DNA from: RPQJ01 sp963823535
GTDB lineage: Bacteria; Pseudomonadota; Gammaproteobacteria; Steroidobacterales; Steroidobacteraceae
Length of the DNA: 64,000 nucleotides
Reading direction: 5' to 3'
Assembly: GCA_963823535.1 (NCBI GenBank)
Contig: CAWGLZ010000001.1
Location: 372,001 to 436,000 of the forward strand
How positions within the stretch are numbered: the first letter of the stretch is position 1; the number at the start of each line of letters is the position of its first letter. A program made the position numbers and the translations under genes. Of the stretch, positions 27,409 through 38,697 are shown in pieces. Below the pieces are notes generated by a model. It was not told where the DNA came from. It saw nothing but the letters and a program-made list of their open reading frames with translations, and made no database searches.

Positions 27409-27437
27409 TTGAAGAATAGGCGAGGCATCCCCATAAT
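27409..27437 (+). promoter_or_regulatory. Promoter of the DUF1289-grxD unit
   Basis: TTGAAG at 27409 and CATAAT at 27432 are spaced by 17 bases, close to the sigma-70 consensus. Transcription would start near 27444, 27 bases before the ATG at 27471. Confidence 0.55.
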
Positions 27438-27470
27438 TCAACGCCTCTCGGGGCGGGGCGGCTGTATCTG

Positions 27471-27683
27471 ATGGCTCGAACGGGTCCGACTTCTCCCTGC
27501 ATCAGCGTGTGCGTGCTCGACGAGCGGAATTGCTGCACGGGCTGCAGGCGCACCGTCACCGAGATCGCGCGTTGGGGCCGCATGGGTCCCGACGAGCAGT
27601 GGGCCGTGATCGCACGGATCGAACAGTTGCGCGTCGACGAACGGCGCGACGTCATGGCCGCCGCAGGCGCGGCGGAGGGATAA
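27471..27683 (+). CDS. DUF1289 family protein
   Basis: Small cysteine-rich cytosolic protein of 70 residues. The DUF1289 signature is plain: SPCISVCVLDERNCCTGC, then RRTVTEIARWGRM, with four or five cysteines that could bind a metal. The rest is a short helix IARIEQLRVDERRD. It is four bases from grxD and probably co-transcribed. The family has no settled function; adjacency to an iron-sulfur glutaredoxin is suggestive only. Confidence 0.9.
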   Translation: MARTGPTSPCISVCVLDERNCCTGCRRTVTEIARWGRMGPDEQWAVIARIEQLRVDERRDVMAAAGAAEG

Positions 27684-27687
27684 GCAC

Positions 27688-28014
27688 GTGGACGTCAACC
27701 AGAGAATCCAGGAACAGCTGAAGTCGAATTCGGTCGTGCTGTACATGAAGGGTACGCCCGACTTCCCGCAGTGCGGCTTTTCCGCCGCGGCCGTCAGGAC
27801 GCTCGAGGCCTGCGGGGCGAGCTTCGCCTACGTGAACATCTTCGAGGATCCCGAACTGCGCGAGGCACTGAAGCGCTACTCGAACTGGCCAACCTACCCG
27901 CAGCTCTACGTGAAAGGTGAGCTGGTCGGCGGATCGGACATCCTGAACGAGATGTACCAGAAGGGTGAGTTGCTGCAGTTGCTGCAGGAATCCGGGGCGA
28001 CGGCGAAGGCCTGA
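27688..28014 (+). CDS. grxD: Monothiol glutaredoxin (Grx4 type)
   Basis: CGFS-type glutaredoxin of 108 residues that binds and passes on [2Fe-2S] clusters, usually with BolA partners. The active site is in DFPQCGFSAAAV, with YMKGTP upstream and NWPTYPQLYVKGELVGGSDI giving the glutathione-binding TYP and GG-D residues. GTG start at 27688. It is followed by a GC-rich hairpin shared with the convergent rnt gene. Confidence 0.95.
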   Translation: MDVNQRIQEQLKSNSVVLYMKGTPDFPQCGFSAAAVRTLEACGASFAYVNIFEDPELREALKRYSNWPTYPQLYVKGELVGGSDILNEMYQKGELLQLLQESGATAKA

Positions 28015-28031
28015 GGCCCGGGATCACCCAA

Positions 28032-28084
28032 GTGGGGGCGCCGCCTTCTTCCCGTCGGGCGGCGCGACGAGGGTCGGGCCCCCA
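28032..28084. terminator. Bidirectional GC-rich hairpin between grxD and rnt
   Basis: GCGCCGCC at 28038-28045 pairs perfectly with GGCGGCGC at 28058-28065 across a 12-base loop, and the flanks TGGGGG and CCCCCA can extend it. It sits between two convergent gene ends, so it can serve both. There is no T run. Confidence 0.5.
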
Positions 28085-28089
28085 TTGAT

Positions 28090-28767
28090 TCACGGCAGAA
28101 AGTCGGTTCGGTCCGGATCGTCCGTCGGGCCGCCGGGTACTCGTTCGAGCGCTTCCTCGTACATGAAGCGGAACCGGTTGCAGACGGAGCAGAAGAGTTC
28201 GGCCGTGCGTTCGGCATCGTAGATCGCGGAGTGCGCACCCGCGGGGTCCCAGGCGAAGCCCGCGGCCGTCACTGCGCGGGAAAGCACGGTCTGGCCCAGG
28301 GCGACCCCACCCAGCGTCGCCGTGTCGAAGCTGGAGAACGGGTGGAACGGATTGCGCTTGATGTCGGTCCGGGCCACGGCCGCATTGAGAAAACCCAGGT
28401 CGAACGACGCGTTGTGACCCACCAGGATCGCTCGCGTGCATTCCGTATCCCGGACGGCCTTGCGCACCTCGCGGAACAGCTGCGTGAGGGCTTCTTTCTC
28501 CGGCATCGCCGGCCGCAGGGGATGGTGGGGGTCGATGCCATTCACGGCCAGCGAAGCCGGATCGAGGCGCGAGCCGTGGAATGGCTGGACGTGATAGCGG
28601 AAGGTTGGGCCGGGCCGCAGTTCGCCGCCCGGCGTCATCTCGATGATCACCGCCGCAATCTCGAGCAAGGCGTCGGAGGATGCGTTGAAGCCGCCGGTCT
28701 CGACGTCCACGGCGACCGGCAGGAAGCCCCTGAAGCGCCTTGCGATGCGCGCGCCATCGTCGTGCAT
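28090..28767 (-). CDS. rnt: Ribonuclease T
   Basis: DEDD-family 3'-5' exoribonuclease that trims the 3' ends of tRNAs and other stable RNAs. It is 225 residues. Exo I has FLPVAVDVETGGFNA with the DxE pair, Exo II is in LVGHNASFDLGFL, and Exo III is in AHSAIYDAERTAELF. RNPFHPFSSFDTATLGG also matches the E. coli protein closely. The start may be ATG at 28767 or GTG two codons earlier at 28773; the GTG overlaps the pyrC stop. Coupled to pyrC. Confidence 0.94.
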   Translation of the reverse strand: MHDDGARIARRFRGFLPVAVDVETGGFNASSDALLEIAAVIIEMTPGGELRPGPTFRYHVQPFHGSRLDPASLAVNGIDPHHPLRPAMPEKEALTQLFREVRKAVRDTECTRAILVGHNASFDLGFLNAAVARTDIKRNPFHPFSSFDTATLGGVALGQTVLSRAVTAAGFAWDPAGAHSAIYDAERTAELFCSVCNRFRFMYEEALERVPGGPTDDPDRTDFLP

Positions 28768-28769
28768 GT

Positions 28770-29807
28770 TCACGCGCTGACCACCCGCCATGCCACGCGC
28801 CCACCGGCCCGCATCGGCACCACCCGGTCGTCCGCAAACGGATAAGCCTCGGGCACCGTCCATTCGCGCCGCTCGAGCACGAGCTGGCCGTCGTTGCGCG
28901 GCAGGCCATAGAAATCGGCCCCGCGCTCGGCCGCGAACGCCTCGAGCCGATCCAGCTTTCCCGCCGCCTCGAAAGCCTCGGCGTAGAGTTCGATGCCGGC
29001 GTGCGCCGAAAATATGCCTGCGCAACCACAGGACGTTTCCTTCGCGTGGCGGGCATGCGGCGCGCTGTCCGTGCCGAGGAAGAAGCGCGGGTCGTCGGCC
29101 GTGGCCGCCTCGAGGAGCGCCTCGCGGTCACGCTCGCGCTTCAGCACCGGCAGGCAGTAATTGTGGGGACGCAGGCCGCCCTCGAAGATCGCGTTACGGT
29201 TCAGGAGCAGGTGCTGCGGTGTGAGCGTCGCCGCCACGCCCGTTCGCGTGGAGCGCACGAACTCGGCGGCCGTGGCGGTCGTGATGTGCTCGAACACCAC
29301 GCGCAGCCCGGGAACCCGGTCCACGACGCGCGCGAGGACCCGGTCGATGAACGCGAGTTCGCGATCGAAGACGTCGATGCCCGGGTCCGTCGTCTCCCCG
29401 TGAACCTGAAGTACGAGGCCCACCTCGGCCATGGCCTCGAGTGCCGCCCAGACCTTGTCGATCGAGGTCACGCCCGAATCGGAATGCGTCGTAGCGCCGG
29501 CCGGATAGAGCTTCGCACCGACGACGAAGCCGCTGGCCCGCGCACGGCGGATCTCCTCGGGCGACGTCTGATCGGTGAGGTAGAGGGTCATGAGCGGCTC
29601 GAAGCGGAGTCCCTGGGGCAGAGCCCCCAGGATGCGGGCCCGGTAGTCCCCGAGCGCCGTCGTCGTCGTCATCGGCGGCTTGAGATTGGGCATCACCAGC
29701 GCGCGCGCGAAGCGCTGCGCCGTGAACGGCAGCACCGCCGCCAGCTGGGCACCGTCGCGCAGGTGCAGGTGGAAATCGTCGGGCCGCCGCAGGCGCAGTA
29801 CCGTCAC
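28770..29807 (-). CDS. pyrC: Dihydroorotase
   Basis: Zinc amidohydrolase of pyrimidine synthesis that closes carbamoyl-aspartate to dihydroorotate. It is 345 residues, the size of the E. coli type II enzyme. Metal ligands appear in DDFHLHLRDG, GAKLYPAGATTHSDSG (the carboxylated Lys), LQVHGETTD, VFEHITTA and FLGTDSAPH. The GTG start at 29807 overlaps the aminopeptidase stop by GTGA. A longer frame continuing upstream is a shadow of the aminopeptidase. Confidence 0.95.
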   Translation of the reverse strand: MTVLRLRRPDDFHLHLRDGAQLAAVLPFTAQRFARALVMPNLKPPMTTTTALGDYRARILGALPQGLRFEPLMTLYLTDQTSPEEIRRARASGFVVGAKLYPAGATTHSDSGVTSIDKVWAALEAMAEVGLVLQVHGETTDPGIDVFDRELAFIDRVLARVVDRVPGLRVVFEHITTATAAEFVRSTRTGVAATLTPQHLLLNRNAIFEGGLRPHNYCLPVLKRERDREALLEAATADDPRFFLGTDSAPHARHAKETSCGCAGIFSAHAGIELYAEAFEAAGKLDRLEAFAAERGADFYGLPRNDGQLVLERREWTVPEAYPFADDRVVPMRAGGRVAWRVVSA

Positions 29808-31321
29808 GCGCGTCGCTCCGCCTGCGCCAGAAACTCGCCGTCGTCGAGGAGGTGCATGGCGTAGCGGACGCCGAACCCGGTGAATTCCGTCGGGATGTGG
29901 GCGAGGCCGTGCTTGCGTTCGCTGGACGACAGGTCGACGTGGACCCAGGCGATGCCATCGCCCACGAAGCGGCTGAGGAACCGTGCAGCCAGGATGTGGT
30001 CGCCCTTGGACTCCATCGTGCACTGCATCACGTCGGCCACGCGGCTCTCCAGTTCCCGGTCGAAGTCCTCGTCCATCGGGAAGCACCAGACGCGCTCGCC
30101 GCTGCGGCGGCCGGCCGACTGCAGCGACTCGTGCAGGTCGGGCCGGTTGGTGAACGCGCCGCTGTAGCGGTCGGTCAGCGCGTTGACGCAGGCGCCCGTG
30201 AGCGTCGCGAAATCGACCAGCACCGCGGGTTTCGCGCGCGAGGCGAGCGCGAGCGCATCGGCCAGCACCATGCGGCCCTCGGCGTCGCTGTGCACCACCT
30301 GGATGGTGACGCCATTCATCGCCCGCACGACCTCCTGAGGGCGGTACGCCCGCGGACCGATCTGGTTCTCGGTGAGCGCCAGCCAGCAGTCCACCTCGAC
30401 GGGCGCCCGGGTGCGGCTCAGTGCGAGCAGGGTGCCCACGGCCACGGCGCTGCCCTGCATGTCGCCGTGCATCAGGTACATGCCCTTGTGCGCCTTGAGA
30501 TTGATGCCGCCGGTGTCGAAGCAGATGCCCTTGCCGACGAGGCCGATGCGTCGAGCCGGCCTGCGGCCGCCCGGTCGATAGCCGAGCCGTACGATACCGG
30601 CGCCGCGATGCTCGTTGGCCCGGCTCACGGCGAGAAAAGCGCCGGCGCCGAGTCGTGCGAGCGCGCGTTCGTCGTAGAACCGGAAGCTCCAGCCCTCGCG
30701 CCGCGCGAGTCGCTGCAGGCCGCGTCGATACGCCACGCAGTCGAGTTCGTTGGGAGGCAGGGTTGCGAGCCAGCGCGCGAGGTGATTGCCGTCGGCGGCC
30801 GCTTTGCATGAAGCGAGGTCGATCGACCGTGCGCCGTGCACCTCGACCGTGCGCAGGTCCGAGGGTGGCACCGGCGTCGCCTTGCACTGCGGCATCGGTG
30901 CCGCCGCCGCAAGCGCGGCGCTCAGCACGGTCTCGAGCACTGCGGCGGATTCCTTCTCCTCGAAACCCAGCGCGTGGCACTGCATCCGGGAGACGCCGGG
31001 CTTGCAGACCTCGCGCGCAAGTTGACCGGCGACTTCCAGGCGCTCGAAAGTCGTCGCTCCAGCGCGGACGAAGCCCACGGCGACGAGCGTATGGCGTGCA
31101 TTGGGAAGGCGGCAGACCAGCCGCGGCGTCCCGGGCGCACGCTTCGCATCGCGATACAGCGCTCGCCAGAGCTCGGCGTGCGGCATTCGTGCCAGCGCGG
31201 CTCGAGGATCCGAGTCCTCGATGACGAACACGGCGGCGTCGGCTCGCGCGAGTCCCGACTCGCTCGGTCCGGACACCGACCGGCGCACCGAAACGGCGGA
31301 TTCGGGCGGGAGAATCTGCAT
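29804..31321 (-). CDS. M17 leucyl aminopeptidase family protein
   Basis: Cytosolic zinc/manganese aminopeptidase of about 505 residues. The metal-binding residues of PepA are all present: GKGICFDTGGINLK (Lys, Asp, Lys), MHGDMQGSA (Asp) and HSDAEGRMVLADAL (Asp, Glu, Arg). The usual NTDAEGR reads HSDAEGR, and the N-terminal domain differs from E. coli PepA, so this may be a PepB-like or divergent branch. The start MQILPPES at 31321 is preferred; the frame is open to 31402. It lies 98 bases from the divergent aceE. Confidence 0.88.
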   Translation of the reverse strand: MQILPPESAVSVRRSVSGPSESGLARADAAVFVIEDSDPRAALARMPHAELWRALYRDAKRAPGTPRLVCRLPNARHTLVAVGFVRAGATTFERLEVAGQLAREVCKPGVSRMQCHALGFEEKESAAVLETVLSAALAAAAPMPQCKATPVPPSDLRTVEVHGARSIDLASCKAAADGNHLARWLATLPPNELDCVAYRRGLQRLARREGWSFRFYDERALARLGAGAFLAVSRANEHRGAGIVRLGYRPGGRRPARRIGLVGKGICFDTGGINLKAHKGMYLMHGDMQGSAVAVGTLLALSRTRAPVEVDCWLALTENQIGPRAYRPQEVVRAMNGVTIQVVHSDAEGRMVLADALALASRAKPAVLVDFATLTGACVNALTDRYSGAFTNRPDLHESLQSAGRRSGERVWCFPMDEDFDRELESRVADVMQCTMESKGDHILAARFLSRFVGDGIAWVHVDLSSSERKHGLAHIPTEFTGFGVRYAMHLLDDGEFLAQAERRA

Positions 31322-31419
31322 CACGGGCTTGCCTTGACCCCTCGGGGAGCAGCGCGGATCATTGCGCGTCGGCATGCTATCAGGGCGTGTCGCGCAAATC
31401 ATTACCGCGGGCCCGCACC

Positions 31420-34083
<2,664 letters not shown>

Positions 34084-34096
34084 GCGGCACGCAGAC

Positions 34097-35425
34097 ATGG
34101 CGAAGCTCATCGAAGTGCGGGTGCCGGACATCGGCGACTTCAAGGACGTCGAGATCATCGAGGTCTCGGTACAGCCGGGAGACGCCGTCGAACTTGAAGC
34201 TCCGCTGATCACGCTCGAAACCGAGAAGGCGACCATGGACGTGCCGTCCACCGTCGCAGGCGTGGTGCGTGAGGTGAAGGTCCGGCAGGGCGGGCGGGTT
34301 TCGCAGGGTGACCTCATCGCCGTGGTCGAGGCCGAGGCACCTGCCGAGGCCGGCGCCGAGGAGCGCGCGCGACCCGCGGCGGCGCCGCCCGCGCCCGAAG
34401 CCGCAGTCGAGTCCGGTTCGGCCGCAGCCGCTCCGGCGACCGGACAGGCCGTGAGTCCGCCGGCGACCCGCGCCGAGGCGCAGGGCGGCGCGGCACGCGA
34501 CATGCCCGTGGACGAGCCCGGATTCTCGCGCTCGCACGCGAGCCCATCCATCCGGCGTTTCGCCCGCGAGCTCGGCGTCGAGCTCTCCAGGGTCCCCGGC
34601 AGCGGCACCAAGGGCCGGATCACCGAGCAGGACGTCAAGGCACACGTCAAGCGCCTGCTCACCGAGCCGGGCTCACGTACCGGGCTGCCAAGCGTGCCGG
34701 CGGTCGATTTTGCCGCCTTCGGGCCGGTCGAGCGGCGCCCGCTGACCCGCATCCAGAAGATCTCGGGACCGCGGCTGCATGCGAGCTGGGTCAACGTGCC
34801 GCACGTCACCCAGTTCGACGAGGCGGACATCACGGCGATGGAGGAGACGCGCGCGCGCCTGAAGGACCAGGCCACGTCCCGCGGCATCAAGCTCACGCCG
34901 CTCGCATTCGTGATGCGCGCCTGCGTGCAGGCGCTGCAGGCATTCCCGCATTTCGGCGCATCGCTCGACCTCGAGGCGGGCGAACTGGTGATGAAAAAGT
35001 ACCTGCACGTGGGCTTCGCCGCGGACACGCCGAACGGGCTCGTCGTGCCGGTGGTCCGCGACGCCGATCGCAAGGACGTCTTCGAGCTGGCGCGCGAACT
35101 CGCGGCGCTGAGCGACAAGGCCAGGGCAGGCAAGCTGTCCGCGGCCGAGATGCAGGGCGGGTGCTTCACGATCTCGAGCCTCGGTGGGATCGGGGGCACG
35201 GCGTTCACGCCGATCATCAATGCGCCGGAAGTCGCAATCCTCGGCGTTTCCCGTGCGAGCCATCGCCCGATCTACGAGAATGGAAACTTCGTGCCTCGCC
35301 TGATGCTGCCGCTCTCGCTGTCCTACGACCACCGTGTCATCGATGGAGCGGACGCGGTTCGCTTCACCAGCTTCCTCGGCAAGGCGCTGGCCGACGTGCA
35401 GGGACTGCTGCAGGCGATCCCGTGA
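34097..35425 (+). CDS. aceF: Pyruvate dehydrogenase E2, dihydrolipoamide acetyltransferase
   Basis: Core acetyltransferase of the complex, 442 residues. There is one N-terminal lipoyl domain (about 1-80) with the lipoyl lysine in ETEKATMDVPS, an Ala/Pro/Glu-rich linker (about 82-140), a peripheral-subunit-binding domain (about 150-190; SPSIRRFARELGVEL, GSGTKGRIT), and a catalytic domain (about 210-442) ending in YDHRVIDGADAVRF with His and Asp. One lipoyl domain instead of the three of E. coli is common elsewhere. ATG at 34097. Confidence 0.96.
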   Translation: MAKLIEVRVPDIGDFKDVEIIEVSVQPGDAVELEAPLITLETEKATMDVPSTVAGVVREVKVRQGGRVSQGDLIAVVEAEAPAEAGAEERARPAAAPPAPEAAVESGSAAAAPATGQAVSPPATRAEAQGGAARDMPVDEPGFSRSHASPSIRRFARELGVELSRVPGSGTKGRITEQDVKAHVKRLLTEPGSRTGLPSVPAVDFAAFGPVERRPLTRIQKISGPRLHASWVNVPHVTQFDEADITAMEETRARLKDQATSRGIKLTPLAFVMRACVQALQAFPHFGASLDLEAGELVMKKYLHVGFAADTPNGLVVPVVRDADRKDVFELARELAALSDKARAGKLSAAEMQGGCFTISSLGGIGGTAFTPIINAPEVAILGVSRASHRPIYENGNFVPRLMLPLSLSYDHRVIDGADAVRFTSFLGKALADVQGLLQAIP

Positions 35426-35461
35426 CGGGCGCGGACGCCGCGGACGTCAAGGAGTAGATGC

Positions 35462-37363
35462 TTGAATTCATCCAGGGAACCGAGCTCACCGACAGGGGTG
35501 GTCCTGCGCATTCCCGACCTCGGGGACGTGAAGGACGTGACGGTGCTCGAGGTACTGGTCAAGGCGGGCGAAGCGGTCGAGGTGGACACGCCGCTCGTGA
35601 CACTCGAGAGCGACAAGGCGACGATGGACGTGCCGTCCACCGCGTCCGGTGTCATCGCGAGCGTGTCGGTCGGCGCAGGGGACAAGGTCTCGAGCGGATC
35701 GGTGGTCGCGACGCTGGTTGCGGAACCGGTGGCGCCGGCGTCGGCAACCCCGGCCACGGACGACACGGCGATGCGTGCCGCGCTGCGCGCGTCGGAGCCC
35801 TATGGTGGCGAACCGTACCTCGATACCGTGCCGATGACGCGGATGTCGGGCGCCGTCGCAGGCGCTCCCGGACCGGGGACTGCACCGGCGCAGGTCGAAG
35901 CGACGGCGGCCCCGTCGTCGCGAGGCGCCCGGCATGCGTTTGACTTCGATCTCCTGGTGCTGGGTGCGGGGCCCGGCGGGTACACGGCGGCCTTCCGAGC
36001 CGCGGACCTCGGCCTCTCCGTTGCGCTGGTGGAGCGCTCGCCGCGGCTCGGTGGCGTCTGCCTGAACGTCGGATGCATCCCGTCGAAGGCGCTGCTGCAC
36101 GCAGCCCGCGTCATCGAGGACGCGCGCGCCATGGCGGATTTCGGCGTGCGGTTCGGCGCGCCGGAGATCGACGCCGGCAAGCTGCGCGACTGGAAGGACT
36201 CCGTCGTCTCGCGCCTGACGGGCGGCCTGGACGCGCTGGCCCGCCAGCGCAAGGTGACCGTGCTGCATGGCCAGGCATCCTTCGCGTCGGCCAACGAACT
36301 ACAGCTGGACGGGGGCGAGTCCGCTCGTCGCGTGAGCTTCGACCAGTGCATCATCGCCGCGGGATCGGAGTCGGTCCGACTGCCGGGCCTGCCCGACGAC
36401 CCCCGGATCATCGATTCGACGGGGGCGCTCGAGCTCGATCTTCCCGAGCGACTGCTCGTCGTCGGCGGCGGGATCATCGGCCTCGAGATGGCCACGGTGT
36501 ACGACGCGCTCGGTGTCCAGGTGAGCGTCGTCGAGCTGACGCCCGGCCTGATGCCCGGCTGCGACCGCGATCTCGTGAAGCCGCTCGAGAAGCGCATCGC
36601 GGCGCGTTACGAGCGCATCCTGCTGGGAACCCGCGTCGCGTCGGTCGAGCCCTCCGCAGACGGATTGCGCGTCCGGTTCGAGGGGGAGGGCGCGCCGGCG
36701 CCGCAGTCCTACGGCAAGGTGCTGCTGGCGGTGGGGCGGTCGCCGAACGGTGCCCGTCTCAACGCGGCCGCCGCAGGCGTCGAGGTGGATGAACGCGGAT
36801 TCATCCCGGTGGACCGGCAGATGCGCACCCGCGTCCGGCACATCTACGCCATCGGCGATGTGGCCGGACAGCCCATGCTCGCGCACAAGGCCACGCACGA
36901 AGGCAAGGTGGCGGCCGAGGCGGCCGCCGGTCTCAAGAGCCATTTCGACGCTCGCGTCATACCGTCCGTCGCGTACACGGACCCGGAGATCGCGTGGGTC
37001 GGCCTGACGGAAACCGATGCCCGGGCCCGCAACGTGCCGTTCGAGAAGGCGTCGTTTCCCTGGGCAGCCAGCGGCCGCTCGCTGGCCATCGGCCGCGACG
37101 AGGGCGTCACCAAGCTGCTCTTCGACCCGCAGTCGCACCGCGTGATCGGTGGCGGCATCGTCGGCTCCAATGCGGGCGACCTCATCGCGGAGGTGGCCCT
37201 GGCGATCGAGATGGGTGCCGACGCGGCCGACGTCGCACTCACGATCCATCCCCACCCGACGCTGTCGGAGACAGTCGCCTTCGCAGCCGAGGCCTTCGAA
37301 GGCACGCTGACGGATCTCTATCTGCCGAAGCGCAGGAAGAAAGGCACCGGGGGCGGGGCGTAG
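35462..37363 (+). CDS. lpdA: Dihydrolipoamide dehydrogenase (E3) with an N-terminal lipoyl domain
   Basis: Flavoprotein of 633 residues that reoxidises E2 lipoyl groups with NAD. Residues 12-90 are a lipoyl domain (lipoyl Lys in ESDKATMDVPS), residues 90-160 an Ala/Pro/Thr linker, and the rest is E3: LGAGPGGYTAAFRAADL, the redox pair GGVCLNVGCIPS, VGGGIIGLEMA and the C-terminal TIHPHPTLSE. TTG at 35462 is chosen because AAGGAG lies seven bases upstream; the ATG at 35458 is out of frame. A GTG at 35498 would still keep the lipoyl domain. Confidence 0.94.
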   Translation: MNSSREPSSPTGVVLRIPDLGDVKDVTVLEVLVKAGEAVEVDTPLVTLESDKATMDVPSTASGVIASVSVGAGDKVSSGSVVATLVAEPVAPASATPATDDTAMRAALRASEPYGGEPYLDTVPMTRMSGAVAGAPGPGTAPAQVEATAAPSSRGARHAFDFDLLVLGAGPGGYTAAFRAADLGLSVALVERSPRLGGVCLNVGCIPSKALLHAARVIEDARAMADFGVRFGAPEIDAGKLRDWKDSVVSRLTGGLDALARQRKVTVLHGQASFASANELQLDGGESARRVSFDQCIIAAGSESVRLPGLPDDPRIIDSTGALELDLPERLLVVGGGIIGLEMATVYDALGVQVSVVELTPGLMPGCDRDLVKPLEKRIAARYERILLGTRVASVEPSADGLRVRFEGEGAPAPQSYGKVLLAVGRSPNGARLNAAAAGVEVDERGFIPVDRQMRTRVRHIYAIGDVAGQPMLAHKATHEGKVAAEAAAGLKSHFDARVIPSVAYTDPEIAWVGLTETDARARNVPFEKASFPWAASGRSLAIGRDEGVTKLLFDPQSHRVIGGGIVGSNAGDLIAEVALAIEMGADAADVALTIHPHPTLSETVAFAAEAFEGTLTDLYLPKRRKKGTGGGA

Positions 37364-37392
37364 CGCGGAGGTCGGCGCGTGGACCGGCGACA

Positions 37393-38226
37393 GTGAAAAG
37401 CGGCGTCACGCGTGCACTGCGCCTTGTCGGCCTGCTCGAGACCGGTCGGCGGCTGGAGCTTCGCTGGCGCGCCCGCCAGTCACGGGCACTGCCGGGCGCC
37501 GTCATTCTCGGTGCCCAGAAATCCGGTACCAGCTCGCTGCACTACTACCTGACGCAGCAGTCCGGCGTCATCGCGCCGCTGCGCAAGGAAGTGCACTACT
37601 TCGATCTCAATTACACCCGCGGCGAGGACTGGTACCGCGCGCATTTCGGCCGTGTCGACCAGGCGGGACTGAACCTCGACAGCAGCCCGTACTACCTGTT
37701 CCATCCGGCGGTGCCGCGGCGACTGGCCGCCTTGCTGCCCGAGGCGAGGCTCATCGTGCTGCTGCGCGACCCGGTGCGGCGCGCGTATTCGCACTACTGG
37801 CACGAGCGGGACAAGGGACGCGAGACACTCGATTTCGAGGCGGCGATCGCCGCGGAGCCGGACCGCATCGGGGAAACGCATGCGCGGCTCGCCGACGACA
37901 CGCTTGCGTACAGCCACGCGCACCAGCACTTCAGCTACCTGGCACGCGGCCGCTACGCAGAACAGCTAGAGCACTGGTTTGCGACCGTCCGGCCCGAGCG
38001 CTTCCACATACTGCGGTTCGAGGATCTCGCCGAGCACCCGCTCGACGCGCTGAACGGCACGCTCGCCAGCCTCGGGTTGCCGCCCGCGGCGTCCGTGGAC
38101 CTCGAGCCACGCAACACGCGACGCTATCCGCCGATGGCCGAGGCGACGGCGGAACGACTGCGCGAATATTTCGCTCCGCACAACCGGCGGCTGGAGGCCC
38201 TGCTGGGCCGACCGATGGGGTGGTGA
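37393..38226 (+). CDS. Sulfotransferase family protein (PAPS-dependent type)
   Basis: About 277 residues. The 5'-phosphosulfate loop is GAQKSGTSSLHYYL and the 3'-phosphate block is LIVLLRDPVRRAYSHYWHE, with KEVHYFDLNY and RFEDLAEHPLDAL also family-typical (heparan sulfotransferase-like domain). It would transfer sulfate from PAPS to a sugar or lipid hydroxyl; the acceptor is not evident. GTG start at 37393. It follows lpdA closely on the same strand although it has no link to pyruvate dehydrogenase, so it looks like an accessory insertion. Ends 24 bases from the convergent DUF1841 gene. Confidence 0.87.
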   Translation: MKSGVTRALRLVGLLETGRRLELRWRARQSRALPGAVILGAQKSGTSSLHYYLTQQSGVIAPLRKEVHYFDLNYTRGEDWYRAHFGRVDQAGLNLDSSPYYLFHPAVPRRLAALLPEARLIVLLRDPVRRAYSHYWHERDKGRETLDFEAAIAAEPDRIGETHARLADDTLAYSHAHQHFSYLARGRYAEQLEHWFATVRPERFHILRFEDLAEHPLDALNGTLASLGLPPAASVDLEPRNTRRYPPMAEATAERLREYFAPHNRRLEALLGRPMGW

Positions 38227-38250
38227 GTCGCCGCGTCGCGCCAGCGTGGA

Positions 38251-38697
38251 CTAGCGCCGGCCCAGCAAGCGGCGCAACGACTCCAGGTAGGCGGCCTCGT
38301 CCGGCGGCCGCCCGCTGCGCTGGCTGAGCCAGAGGGCTTCGCCCAGGCACTCGATCATCCGATGCTCGGCCTGGTGCGGGTCCGCCAGCCTGAGCGACAG
38401 TTCCCGGTGGATGGCCGTGATGCCGGCGGGGCGGTCGGTGCCCGCCTGCTCACGGATCGCGAGATGCAGGCCCATGTGCAGGAACGGGTTCGACTCGCCC
38501 GATTCGGGTGCGAACTCGCGCGTCAGCGCCGAGTCGCCGCTGTCCTCGAGCAGCCGGTGATACTCGGGGTGCTGCTCGATTACGGTCACGACCTGGTGCT
38601 CGAGCGGTTCGAGCGGCGCGCCTGCGCGGTGCTTGCGCCAGGCGGCCACGTAGGTGCGACGCAGGTCGCTGCGCTCCTGGTCGTGGAAGACGGGCAT
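38251..38697 (-). CDS. DUF1841 family protein
   Basis: Cytosolic protein of 148 residues, start ATG at 38697 overlapping the nth stop (TGATG). Recognised by HQVVTVIEQHPEYHRLL, NPFLHMGLHLAIREQ, DRPAGITAIHREL and HQAEHRMIECLGEALW, which is the DUF1841 pattern. Function unknown. It is the last gene of the rsx-nth operon, a position it also takes in related genomes as far as I recall. Confidence 0.85.
   Translation of the reverse strand: MPVFHDQERSDLRRTYVAAWRKHRAGAPLEPLEHQVVTVIEQHPEYHRLLEDSGDSALTREFAPESGESNPFLHMGLHLAIREQAGTDRPAGITAIHRELSLRLADPHQAEHRMIECLGEALWLSQRSGRPPDEAAYLESLRRLLGRR

Noticed and set aside
31387..31419. GTG at 31387 as the aceE start
   Set aside because: It adds 11 residues (SRKSLPRART) not seen in AceE; the ATG at 31420 gives exactly the usual 887 residues.
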